64,000 nucleotides of DNA from Linnemannia hyalina. Lineage: Eukaryota > Mortierellomycota > Mortierellomycetes > Mortierellales > Mortierellaceae. The stretch is taken from assembly GCA_019671135.1 (NCBI GenBank), contig JAHRHY010000013.1, positions 1,116,001-1,180,000 on the forward strand. The letters run 5' to 3'. The stretch's first letter is position 1. Each line of letters starts with the position of its first letter. The position numbers and the translations under genes were made by a program. This document shows, piece after piece, positions 49,759 through 60,206 of this stretch. Below the pieces are notes generated by a model. It made no database searches. It was not told the origin of the DNA and saw nothing but the letters and a program-made list of their open reading frames with translations.

Positions 49759-50487
49759 ATGTTCTTCACCACCCTCTCCAAGGCCTCCTTGGCCGTCCTC
49801 ATCGCCTCGATGATCCTTGTCCTCACCCAAAAGGCCGAGGCTCACTCCTACGCCGACTGCATCGACTGGCGCTTCAAGGACCCCAAGAACCCCTCCTGGT
49901 CCGACAAGAACGGTGCCTGCTTCGGTTTTGCTCGCCGCTTCCCCCTCAAGGCCAAGCCCTTCGCCAAGCTCGACTCTGACGATCCCAACCGCCACTACCA
50001 GCAGTCGCACAAGAACCCCGACCCCAACCACTCCCTTGCCTGCTCCGATGGCAAGCAGGGTGAGGAACCTGGTGCAGATGAGACCATGGGCAAGCCTATC
50101 TCTGCAGCCTACACTGGCAAGGACAAGCGCGGTCGAGCGGTTGGTGTCCAGACCGTCTCCAAGCCCGGCGGACAGCTCTGCGTCCGTTGGCCTGCCAAGA
50201 ACCACGCTGTTCCCGATGAGAAGAACCAGCCCGTGACCATTGCCCTCTCCGAAGTCAACCCTACGAAAGACCCCACCCAGCTCCAGTTCCTCTCCAACGT
50301 CATCACCGACCTCAACTACAAGAACTGCTCTGACAAGGGAAAGGACACCGACATCTGGCCCTGCGGTGGATGCTTCAAGTTGCCCACCACCTTGAAGCCC
50401 GGTAACTTTGTCATGCAGTGGCGCTGGAAGCTCAACTCTGACGAGTGGTACACCTCTTGCGCCGACATTGACGTCCGCGCCAAGTAA
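49759..50487 (+). CDS. Secreted LPMO-like copper protein with N-terminal His
   Basis: Single exon, 242 aa. The start at 49759 (AAAAATG) begins a clear signal peptide (MFFTTLSKASLAVLIASMIL ... QKAEA). The longer in-frame opening from 49519 codes low-complexity sequence and is rejected. Cleavage after A28 would leave histidine as residue 1 of the mature protein (HSYADCIDWRF), the hallmark of the copper 'histidine brace' of lytic polysaccharide monooxygenases. A second likely ligand is His149 in CVRWPAKNHAVP. The C-terminal strand FVMQWRWKL ... EWYTSCADIDV carries Tyr231, in the place of the axial Tyr of these enzymes. Eight or more Cys are consistent with disulfides. Codons are strongly C-ending, unlike neighbouring genes, suggesting high expression. 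The HxxxDC(I/V)D start recalls AA17-like families; the exact family and substrate (pectin, chitin, cellulose or other) cannot be told. It could instead be a copper-binding, non-catalytic relative. Confidence 0.72.
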   Translation: MFFTTLSKASLAVLIASMILVLTQKAEAHSYADCIDWRFKDPKNPSWSDKNGACFGFARRFPLKAKPFAKLDSDDPNRHYQQSHKNPDPNHSLACSDGKQGEEPGADETMGKPISAAYTGKDKRGRAVGVQTVSKPGGQLCVRWPAKNHAVPDEKNQPVTIALSEVNPTKDPTQLQFLSNVITDLNYKNCSDKGKDTDIWPCGGCFKLPTTLKPGNFVMQWRWKLNSDEWYTSCADIDVRAK

Positions 50488-53095
50488 AATCTGTCCTCAC
50501 TTTTGGCACAGTCAAGGCTTGATAGCCTTCTCTTTGTCGGGTTTCGAGCTGAGCTTGGCCCGATCATATCCATTTACATAGATGCAAAAGCAGCAAACAA
50601 GCGCTGCTGTTATTAGCACACACTTTCTTCACACACACACACACACACATACACACAAAAAGCACTCTACCTTCCCATCATTCTCCATTCTTCATACGAA
50701 ACAAAAAAGAAATGTACCATACCAGATACCTCAAAATAAAAAGTTTTGCAAAATACTCGATCCCCTCTCACTTTCAATTCTGGTGCTTATGCCATGCCTT
50801 CAACTGCGAGGTGTCTAGATCTGGTTCTATGCGACATGAACAAAGTGGACAAATGGGTTCTCCCGTTCTGGCTCTCCGCCCTACTTCTCCATCGCACAGC
50901 CACTCCACACCGACTCCCTTCCCCTTTTCTCCTTTTCAATTCTCCGTTTTCTCTTGGTTTATCTAGTGCAGTCTACTTTATGCGATCGTATTATCTGTCC
51001 CTCTCTCACCCCTTGAGTTCTTGTATCTATTTCCGAGCCGCTCAAATACCCTTCTTACTCCAACCATGCTCATCATGTCTTCTTCAAACAATCAGAACGG
51101 CCAAAAATAAAAAGGACCATGTTGTTTAATCGTTTCGCCTCTCCATGTCTCTATCCGTCTGGAAGTACTCCCTTTGTTTTCTTTATTCATTTCAATCGTT
51201 GTGGATATTAGTTAATCTGGCCACCTCCACCACTCCAATTGTTTTTGTATCAAGACATAGATCCCATCCATCACAATTCACATACCTTATACTCATGAGG
51301 ACCCCGGGAGGAGGGGGGGAAATGGGTACTGGCAGATCAAACCTTTGTCAGTGCTTTGACTCAATTACTGTAGACAAAGCTCCCGCCTCCCCTCCTCCTC
51401 CTGCTGTGATTCATTCGACGCTACGCCTCCACCACTTTGGGGGGTTTTTTTTGTTTCTCCGAAACAACCATGCAAAGGGCTTGGAAAAGAGGCATGGCGT
51501 TTTTGTTTGACTCGCTCATGCATGGTTCACGTTAGTACGAAATTCAGGGTTCAACGGTCAAGGGAGGGGGGGGAACACAGACAAAACTAAAAAGTGATTT
51601 ATTTAGCTTATTAGAGGAAACATCTAATGTCAACAATGAGCAGCCCCAGCAAGGGACGCCTAGTGCGTTAGCGAGCCATATTGTGCGCCTCGTTATGGTC
51701 ACGACCCCCTGATTCGGTTGCACTGTGTGCATTGGATGGAGCGACGGTCCATGCTGATATTGGTCCTCACCGTTGGTGTGGTATTGACAGCAGAGACTTG
51801 GAGGTGAAGTATTCGTTAGCTGACATTATCACGTATGTACTCCAAGGCCTCCAACTCTTCAAAGGAAGCAAATGATTGAGGTATACCCAAGACAGAGCTG
51901 CTATTCATTCTTGGATAGCAGCCCATGTCCTGTCCATGCATAGTGGAAACAAAAAGGATTAGGAACAATCAAGATATTCCCTATCCTCCTCGATGCCGCT
52001 CATCTCTAGGTCATAGAAGTCTGTGCACTGACCGTTAATTATCTTATGCGCCTTATTTCCAATCGATATAATTGGAAATAACGGAATCAGTGACGTCGAC
52101 ATTTTGATTGATGGAAGGGTGAAAACAAAGAAGAGATGAAAATTCGCTCTCTCTGAGTTGCAGAGTTGAAGGAGGCGAAGGTATTAGCAAGGGGTCACCG
52201 TTTGGTGGATGATATATATAAAAAGAAGAGGCGATTGAAGAAGGGGTATGCATGTGCACGAGGTCAGGGAGAAGAGAAGGTGGTGGTTGCTGTTTGCGAA
52301 CGTGAACAAAAAAGAAGGAAACAAAAGAAAAAGGAAGGAAGAGAGTTTCGATCTATTGGCCAGGGGTACTACCGAAAGCGCACTTTTAGGCATTGGGCTT
52401 TTTTTATCTTTGCCTCTGGCAATAGAGCACCAATATTTGTCCAATTGACTCCAGCGTTGGCTAGCACCTTCCTGTGTTTCCATTATTGAGCGGACGGGGG
52501 ACGGGCACAAATTTCACATACACACCTTTTCAACCAACGCTCACCCGCCTTCCCTTCCTTCTCCTCCCTTCTCACTTGCGCATCCCCCCCTATTATTGCT
52601 GATATTCAAATCGATCAAAGCCAATGTAATGTGCTTTGCCCTATTCTTTGCTCCTTTCATGAACAAGCAGCTGCTATCTGAAAGAGAGCGATTGCAGTCA
52701 AGATCATGAACAAGCAATAAAGAAATAGGATATGTTTTATGGAGTCGACTCTAACTCATCCTTTTTCACGGTAGCACATAAGCATACACGCTTGGGGTGT
52801 GTTGTATATTGTGTGCAATTGCAATTGCAAGAAACAAAAAATGAATTTTTTTTTGTTGCGCCGCACTGTCTAGTTATCTCTCCTTTATTCCCTCGAGCTA
52901 TTTCTTTTCTCTTCCTCTTTTCTCTCTTCTCTCTTTTCCCTTCCCTCCCATCACATACGCCATCCACGCATCCAGACAGACACCAACAATCAACAACTCC
53001 ATCGACAACCAGTAACCACAGCGAACAAGAACAGCAGAAAAAAGGACACAATCAACCATCGAGGGTCCTGCTCCCACCCTTCTCGCTTTCACACA
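50488..53095. other. Intergenic, no gene seen
   Basis: It contains a (CA) repeat at about 50632-50656 in the 3' flank of the LPMO-like gene. From about 52860 to 53095 there is C/T- then CA-rich sequence leading into the HSF-type gene. Open frames elsewhere show no domain. Confidence 0.5.
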
Positions 53096-53103
53096 TATAA
53101 AAG
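53096..53103 (+). promoter_or_regulatory. TATA box of the HSF-type gene
   Basis: TATAAAAG lies 63 bases before the ATG, so the leader would be only about 30 bases if this box is used. This contrasts with the long leaders inferred for the Myb-like genes. Confidence 0.55.
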
Positions 53104-53158
53104 CACTCAAGGCACTCTCTCTCTCCCTTTCCCTGAGTACCCGCACTGACTCGTCACA

Positions 53159-55823
53159 ATGAACCAACAGAGAGAGTTCATGTCACAAATGCAGCAACAA
53201 CAACAGCAGCAACAACAGTTGCAGCAGCACCAGCACCAGCTTCAGCAGCAGCAGCTTCAGCAGCAGCACCTCGCCCTCCAGCAGCAGGCTCCATCCACCC
53301 TCCAACAGCCCCGTCAACCCGGCGGCGTGAGAGCAAACAGCGGCAACCAGATCCCTTACCCGCTCCAGACAACCAGCTCACCATCTTCGCCCTCCGCCTC
53401 GGGTTCCCAGCCATCATCTCCCAACGGCTCCATGACCTCCTTGCAACCCCCTTCTCCTGCCAAGGCCAACACAAATACCTTCGTCCACAAGTTGCACAAG
53501 TAAGGTTTTTTTTTCTTTTTCAAGTGCTGTTGTTTTTTTATGCTTTTTCTTGCGCCTTGGTTGTTTATGAGCACACACAACGTAACAGCACCGCTACAAC
53601 ATCCATCAATACAACAACAACTCCAAACAGCGGGTCGCAAAGGCAAAGGCAAAGGCGAAAGGCGGCAACAAGTACATCGATTTCATTGACAGTTGCGACG
53701 GGAGACAAGCGACAACTGCAAAAACAGGGAGGAGGTCAATTCGCTAGAAGGAATTCACAGACACACGCACGCACTTGCACAACACGCACAACATACACAC
53801 ACAGCGGACGAACGGCTACAGCAGCACACAGACGCACGCACGCACGCAAGAGGGGGATGGAGAAAAAGCATTACTGCTGTGGATCTGTGATGCATTGGAT
53901 GACATTCGGTGGAGAACTATCATCAATATTTTCGCCTTGTTTCCCCGTTATTAACCAATGTCCCGCTTCCACCTTTCGTTTTTATTATTAGCATGGTGGT
54001 TGACAAGCAATATCAGCACTTGATTGCCTGGAATTACACAGGAACGTCGTTCATTGTCTGCAACATCATGGAGTTCTCGCGGGATGTCCTGCCCAAGCAT
54101 TTCAAACACAACAACTTTTCGAGTTTTGTGAGACAGCTCAACATGTAAGTCGGGTCTCACCCCCACCCTTCATCTGTGTTTGAGTAGGATAAGCTGGCAG
54201 CGAAGAAGACAAGAAAAAAGGGCCAAAGGAGCACCCCTCATTTTTTTGTATATGCGACAAGAGACATTACAGGAGTGAAGTAAAGACAAATGGGCAGTGG
54301 AGAGGAACCATGCAAGGGCAGGGGAACGTATTCGACTGGAGGACTCAGTGTATTATCGGGTCATTTGTGTGTTTGCCATCTGAGTTGAACAAGAACGTCA
54401 AATCGAAGACATGATGTTTGTGTTGTTCTGCCGCCGGTTTCATTACCAACAACTAACATCCCTCCTTGTCTGTCTTTTATGTGTTACTTCTTCCTCCTTT
54501 TCTACCCCGTTTGTTTCCCTTTCCCCTTTCACTTTCGTAATCATTTTTTTACCAATTAGGTACGGCTTCCACAAGGTCAACAAATCGCCAAGAGGACATC
54601 GCACATTGGCAGAGAATCAGATCTGGGAGTTTTCGCACCAAAAGTTTTTGAGGGGACGTCAGGATCTGTTGGACGACATCAAGCGCAAGGCTATGGAGTC
54701 TGACGCGATGAGACGGGACGGAGCAGATGTGAGCAGCCATGTAACAATGTTGCAGAGCTCCCAGCAGGACTTGGCCCAGCAAGTCACTCATCTCCAGGCC
54801 AACTTTGGCGAGGTCGCTCGGGAACTTGCCGACACACGTCGTATTCAGGTGGCACAACAGCAGTTGCTCAAGAGCTTGCTTGACTATATCCAAAGGACAT
54901 CAGGCGGTCAGCGTAAGTTTTTTCTCGGAATTGTTGTCGTTATTATCGCTAAAACTGGAGACAGGGCCACCTCGCCAGTGAAACGCGGAATCATCACTTT
55001 CGCACATTGACCATGAACTTTAATGCTGATGGGTTATCTGGTTCCATTCTTTTTTATGTTGCTAGCATTACCACCAGAACTCACGTTTGAGCATTATGAG
55101 GTCAAGCCAGAGCCAGAGAGACCTCCCATCTACATCACAGCCCCCGAGAGCTCGACTCAGCAGATGTACCAAAACATGATGTTCAATACCCTCCCCAACG
55201 ACAACTCAACGCCATCACAACGACGACCCAACTCACCCCTGACTATCCAGACATCGATGGGTGGCAGTGGCCCCAACTCACCCCTTCACTCACCTCTTTC
55301 ACCACACCATTCGCCGTTGTCGCCGCTCTCACCCTTGTCGCCGTCCTTCGCGATGCAGAATCTGGGCCTCGGGATGAACTCTAACGGGAATTTGAACGTG
55401 AACGAGTCGAACTCTGGAGGTATGAACGGAGTCCGTAACACCAACACCATCAACAATAACAACAACCCTAACAACAACAGCAATCCACGGACACCTTCGA
55501 TTAACATTCAAATACCGCCGTTTTATACGAACTCGTCGGGATTGTTGGGTCATGCGCCTCAGTCGCCCAACACCCTGCAGGCGTACACTAGCGCGGTCAA
55601 CACACCCTTGCCACCAAGCCCCTCGCCCGGATCGCCCTTGGCGTCGATGGTCTCTGACAACGAGATGGAGTCGAGTGCTTCGTTGTACTGTCCCAGCCCC
55701 GGAGGACCTAACCTGACGGGTGGTCTGCACGGCGGTCGTCCCGGCAGCGAGTACGGCGGTAGTGAGTATGGCGGAAGTGAATACGGTGGAGACGATGGCA
55801 GTCATTTCTTTAGCATGTCCTAA
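53159..55823 (+). CDS. HSF-type DNA-binding transcription factor
   Basis: Four exons: 53159-53499, 53992-54144, 54560-54912, 55066-55823; 534 aa. The N-terminus is a Gln-rich tract (about residues 11-45) and a Ser/Pro linker. The HSF DNA-binding domain spans about residues 106-205: FVHKLHNMVVDKQYQHLIAW, then EFSRDVLPKHFKHNNFSSFV, RQLNMYGFHKVNKS and WEFSHQKFLRGRQDLL. The intron after RQLNM falls at a position common in this family. A heptad-rich region follows at about 218-275 (LQSSQQDLAQQVTHLQANFG), as in the trimerising HR-A/B segment. The C-terminal half is S/P/N-rich with SPLSP and three EYGG(S/D) units at the end, likely an activation or phospho-regulated region. Members include Hsf1, Skn7 and Sfl1; the DNA-binding sequence alone does not decide which. 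No Skn7 receiver domain is present. Confidence 0.92.
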
Positions 55824-56133
55824 TAAGCACCCCCCCAAGCAGCAAATATCCGGCAATAACTTTGTACACCTCATAACATAGTTTGGCGCAGTCGAGGACA
55901 CTTTTTCTTTCATTTTTTTTTTTCTTCTTCTTCCTTCTCATTTCTTCATTTTTGCTACGCTTTCTTTTCTTCTTTCCCGCTCCTTCTTCACCCTTCTTCC
56001 CCGACCCTATTTTGATTTCCTAGCAAAGTGCACACACAATTAAAACAACATAAAAGTAACGTCATATCAAATCGCTTTTATTGTTAACGCTTGTGTGTTG
56101 CTGTATCACACTAGTTCCATATTGTCAATATCA

Positions 56134-57275
56134 TTACAACTTGTTGCCAAAGAACTCTTTCCACTGCTCAAGAGTCCATCCACTCGAGATTGAGTTCTCA
56201 ACGATCCCATCCCAAAGAACAGTGGGTGAGACATGAATACCTGTCTGACGACCCAACTTGATATGGTACTTCAATTCGTTGGTGATCTTGTTGCCGTGGT
56301 TGGTGGCCTCTGCGGCTGTCGAAACGGGTTCGATCTGGAGGAGGGAGAGGACCTTGTCGTGTGTCAAGGATGGGGAGGTGGTGGCAGCCAGGGCGGAGAG
56401 GGATTTGTATTGCTCTGTGCGGGTCTTGTCCACCACTGCCTCGTCAAAGAAGCTATTAGTAAGGAGAGAAGAGGGGGGGGGAAGGGGGGGTTGTCGTGTG
56501 AGAGAGTGAGAAGGTTTTGTTGGAGATGAGCACGCGTCGAGCACGAATTATCGCGTAACGGATTAAGGGGACGGGGGGAACTCACCTCTTTTGGTTAACA
56601 AAGAGGGCGTTGCTGTAGGGCGCAAATTGGGCGGGGTCGATCTGCTCAACTGCCAATGCAGCCTAAAAAACGGCATACATGATGCAAACGCATTAGTAAT
56701 CCTTGCTCGATACGGAGACTGTAAACGTGTGTTGGACATGTACGTAGCACGATATGGTGGTGGCGGTGTGGTTGAGGGAAGCGAGTGTTTACCTCGGCGA
56801 CCAAGGTCGAAGATGGGTGCCAAGGCTGGATCTGGTTCCTGAAGATGACCTAAGGGGGGCAGCCAGCAATTGATATGATGTTCATTGAGAGACAAAAACA
56901 GGAGCATTAGTGAAGCGCGCTATGTTGAGACTTGAGCGAAAAGTCTGAATGGTCTCCCTTTCTCCCCATAACACAGGAATAAGACACCAGCAATTACAAC
57001 AGAGGCAAACGCGAAACCCGTCTCGGTTAAAACTTGATTCCTTCACCTCCTGTTTTCCCCATCCCTTTTTTTCAACCTCGGGTTGCAAAATGTACGAATG
57101 TTACCTGGACTTGACCAGGATGATTCTGCTCCAACCAAGGCAAGACATTCTCATAGACCTGCTTCCAGATCTTGGCTGAGAAGGGACAGACATAATCGAG
57201 GTACAGCTCCAAGGTGTGATTAGCATCGGCCTTGCCCGAGATACGGTGGCCTGAGAACTGAGGTGGCAGCGACAT
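56134..57275 (-). CDS. DsbA-like thioredoxin-fold protein
   Basis: Four exons: 57275-57105, 56849-56793, 56662-56586, 56452-56134; 207 aa. The first exon gives the thioredoxin strand and active-site helix (LELYLDYVCPFSAKIWKQ). The second gives FRNQIQPWHPSSTLVAE and the third AALAVEQIDPAQFAPYSNA. The last carries the all-helical insert and the cis-Pro segment GIHVSPTVLWDG, with WTLEQWKEFF at the end. This is the layout of the DSBA-like family (glutathione S-transferase kappa / FrnE type). Only the first Cys of a CxxC pair is present (CPFS), so thiol-disulfide exchange would need a partner thiol such as glutathione. No signal peptide is seen; the likely site is cytosol. Convergent with the HSF-type gene, divergent from the F-box-like gene. 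Confidence 0.87.
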
Positions 57276-57709
57276 TGGTGTTGTGTGTTAGTTAGGTGTC
57301 AGGGAGAGAGAAGGGGGAGTTGGTGAACACGTTTCAGCGCGGGCGGTGAAATAAAGGGGTTGAAGAAGTTGCGGATAACTTGTTGAGGAGGAGGAGGAGA
57401 GGGTAGGAGCGAGAGGTGTGATGAATGAAGAAGATGAAGAGGAGGTTGCAATGAGAGTGAATGAGAAAAAGAAGAAAGGACGAGCAAAAGCTCCATGACG
57501 TGCTTTTCGCGTGGATGTTGGCCATTTTTCGTGGCAAATGGTTGTGGGAATAAAAGCTGAAGTCTACCCCTTGCTAAAAAATGATATCGGACCAAGAACG
57601 CCAACGTTACACCGTGCGCGTCGGGTGGGACATCCACACTTTTCTCTTTTCCTTCTCCTGCTAACGCTCTCTTGTCCCCTCCTTACAGCACCACCACCTC
57701 TCTCCAGCT
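57276..57709. promoter_or_regulatory. Divergent promoter region, DsbA-like and F-box-like genes
   Basis: The start codons face away across about 434 bases. The DsbA side is purine-rich on the plus strand (GAGGAG runs at about 57385-57400) and the F-box side is C/T-rich (57640-57690). No clear TATA box is seen. Confidence 0.45.
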
Positions 57710-59707
57710 ATGGAGCCTATATCGATGCGGGTCTTTGGACTCCCCGAGCTTGCTTCTATCATTGCCTCCTCCCTGGACAAGAAAACTCTCACGCAAGTCA
57801 TGGTCACAAATCGTCGGATGCATGCAGCGTTCGAGCTATGGTTCTACCGCGACTTGAGAACGCTCCCTAGCAGCTCCAGAGACTCTGGCGCCAGTTTGTG
57901 CATCAACTTATGCGACTCCCCTGATGGGCTGAGAGCCTTGTCGAGGAACATACACTTTGTCAGATCCTGGGAGACTGATCTTTTCAACCTCGTCTTTATC
58001 TCGCACGCCACTGCTGCTATACAACAATACTTTGGCTACGACAGCAACGGCAGTACCAACAACAGAAACGGCAACAACAAGGAACTCGACGCCATGCCGA
58101 TGTCACTCTCATCATTCTTGACATGGACTAAAGGGTCTCTTACAAGAACAAGACGCCCACGGATCTCTTCGGTGACCACACTCGGCCTCCTTCTACTGAT
58201 CCCCTTGCCACCGGTGATGTCACTGTCGCGTCTCAAGCTGTCGCTGCCCTCAACAACAAACTCTAATCAGCGCAGTCGCAGCCACACTCTGCCCAATCAC
58301 ACGTCTCTTTTTGCCACGATCGCCCACCTCTGCGTTGCCTTGCAACACCTTCCTCAGCTCCGGGAGCTAGCGCTTGACCACCTCTCGGTCAAGGACCCTT
58401 GGAGCATTCGGCCTCTTACATCGACACTGTCGCGTATGAACCATCTGAGACGACTGGAACTCGATGTTTACATTATCGAAGGCGTTTGTGGAGTCGGACT
58501 GTCGTTGTTCTTTGGATGCCCGCCGTCGGTGGAGAAGTTGAGGATCCAGTTCCACGAGTACGAGATGCACTACTCTGAGACAGGATCCTCAGACGAGAGT
58601 TCGCTTCATGATGTCGAGGACGCACTGATCGAAGCTGTGGCGACGGCGACAACGGAGTCATTGTCGCGTGGGTCGACCAGCGGAACCTTGGCCAATCTTC
58701 GGGATATTAATCTTGAAGCTTGTTTGGACGATGCGACTTTGGAAGAGTATCTGTCAATCTTTGAGAGCTGTCCGAACCTGAAGACTCTGGAGTTGATGGA
58801 GATTACCTTTCCTGATGGCCTCGATGGGGCGGACATTGGTAGGATGTGTCCCCACCTCCGTAACCTTCGATTCGATGGAGCTGTGGAGATGACTGGCGAC
58901 AGGCTTTGGCCACTGGGGATCATGGAGACATTGCCAAGGGATCGTATGGAGATTTTGAACTACTATGGAGGAGGACCTGACCAATGGTTGGATGCCACTG
59001 TTGTAGGCAAGACCCTTTTGCGGCACTCTTGCTCACTTCGAGAGTTTCATGCCTGCTCGCGGACTGCCAGTGCGGCCATGAGGATGATTCTTGCGACGTG
59101 CGAGGCGTTGGAGGTTCTGGAAATTTGTTGTTCCTCTATCGATTTGGCCGATGCCGTTGGTTCCCCCTGGGCCAGTTCCAAGCTGAAGAGCCTGTCACTG
59201 GATATCAAAATCACACTATTGTCATTGTCTCTCCCAGCAGGAACCCCGTATGTACCCTCTTACCTTAAGACACCGCCAGCTCAGCTGACAAAGGATGAGA
59301 AATACCTCTTTACCCAACTCGAGTTCCTTTATCAACAAATCGGAAAGCAGGAGGATCTGAAGGTACTTCAGCTGAGCAGAGCGGAATGTGATGAGTATGG
59401 GGCGTCGACTGTGGAAGCTGACAAGAGGAATCAGCCATTTCCTGGATTGTTGCGACTGGGAGACGGCAGCGGCAACAGTGCCAACAGCATCAATGGCGAC
59501 ATCGATCGGCCTGGATTTCTACATCTCCTTGGAAAATTGAGCAAGTTGGAGGTCGTTGTCGGAGAGATTTGCCCAGAGGCGGGGGACAGGAAGATGCCCG
59601 CTAACTCGACAGAGGCTGAGTGGATCCGTACTCACTGGCCGTTGCTTCGGGAGACGCACTTTTCTTTTGTCTCCGAGGGGTCTGAGGAGACTTCCGTCCA
59701 CGTCTGA
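57710..59707 (+). CDS. F-box-like / leucine-rich repeat protein
   Basis: Single exon, 665 aa. Residues about 5-50 (VFGLPELASIIASSLDKKTL ... VTNRRMHAAFELWFYRDL) fit the F-box pattern L-P-E-L ... I ... L ... L ... V ... W. F-boxes dock a substrate receptor to Skp1 in SCF ubiquitin ligases. A following block, INLCDSPDGLRALSRNIHFV, is shared with the broken copy downstream. From about residue 200 to 640 there are irregular leucine-rich units (LRELALDHL, LRRLELDVYI, LKTLELMEITF, LEVLEICCSSI, LKVLQLSRAE), usually the substrate-binding part. The target is unknown. The nearest relative in the window is the pseudogene at 60207, to which it aligns along its length. Confidence 0.78.
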   Translation: MEPISMRVFGLPELASIIASSLDKKTLTQVMVTNRRMHAAFELWFYRDLRTLPSSSRDSGASLCINLCDSPDGLRALSRNIHFVRSWETDLFNLVFISHATAAIQQYFGYDSNGSTNNRNGNNKELDAMPMSLSSFLTWTKGSLTRTRRPRISSVTTLGLLLLIPLPPVMSLSRLKLSLPSTTNSNQRSRSHTLPNHTSLFATIAHLCVALQHLPQLRELALDHLSVKDPWSIRPLTSTLSRMNHLRRLELDVYIIEGVCGVGLSLFFGCPPSVEKLRIQFHEYEMHYSETGSSDESSLHDVEDALIEAVATATTESLSRGSTSGTLANLRDINLEACLDDATLEEYLSIFESCPNLKTLELMEITFPDGLDGADIGRMCPHLRNLRFDGAVEMTGDRLWPLGIMETLPRDRMEILNYYGGGPDQWLDATVVGKTLLRHSCSLREFHACSRTASAAMRMILATCEALEVLEICCSSIDLADAVGSPWASSKLKSLSLDIKITLLSLSLPAGTPYVPSYLKTPPAQLTKDEKYLFTQLEFLYQQIGKQEDLKVLQLSRAECDEYGASTVEADKRNQPFPGLLRLGDGSGNSANSINGDIDRPGFLHLLGKLSKLEVVVGEICPEAGDRKMPANSTEAEWIRTHWPLLRETHFSFVSEGSEETSVHV

Positions 59708-60206
59708 TTTGACCTTGGCGTCTTTACCGCCTTGCCTTTCCTCTTTCTTCTTTTGCTCGCTCAGATTGACAAGCAGCAGGCAATTTGGCAGACAGAGGAG
59801 GATTGTGGTAAGGGAGCAGCGCGTGCGACACCTGTGTTGTTTAATATTGCGTAGCAGTTCTCAGATCAAAAAATGAAGAATGGAGATAACGAAAATTATG
59901 TTTGCTTTTGTGGCTCGTGCATCTGAGGTTTTTTTATGGCATTGTTGAGGGACTAGGTGGAGTAAGACTGAACGTACGGAAAAAAGTACCGCTTGGTAGG
60001 GAGTTGCGAAAGACAGACCCAGGGGGGAGGGAGATATGGATGTCGCGTCAAGTTGGTGCCTTTTTGCAGTAACAAGAAAAATGAGCGCGCAACGAGCAAG
60101 CAAACTGTCCTCTGACTTGCAATGCACTGGATGTATGTGAGGAAGAAGGCAGTGTGCCTTTTGCTTTTTCTTGCAATCCCACGTCATTACCACGACTTCT
60201 TCAGCC
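59708..60206. other. Spacer between F-box-like gene and its broken copy
   Basis: About 500 bases holding the 3' end of the intact gene and the former promoter of the copy. No gene or element boundary could be recognised. Confidence 0.5.
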
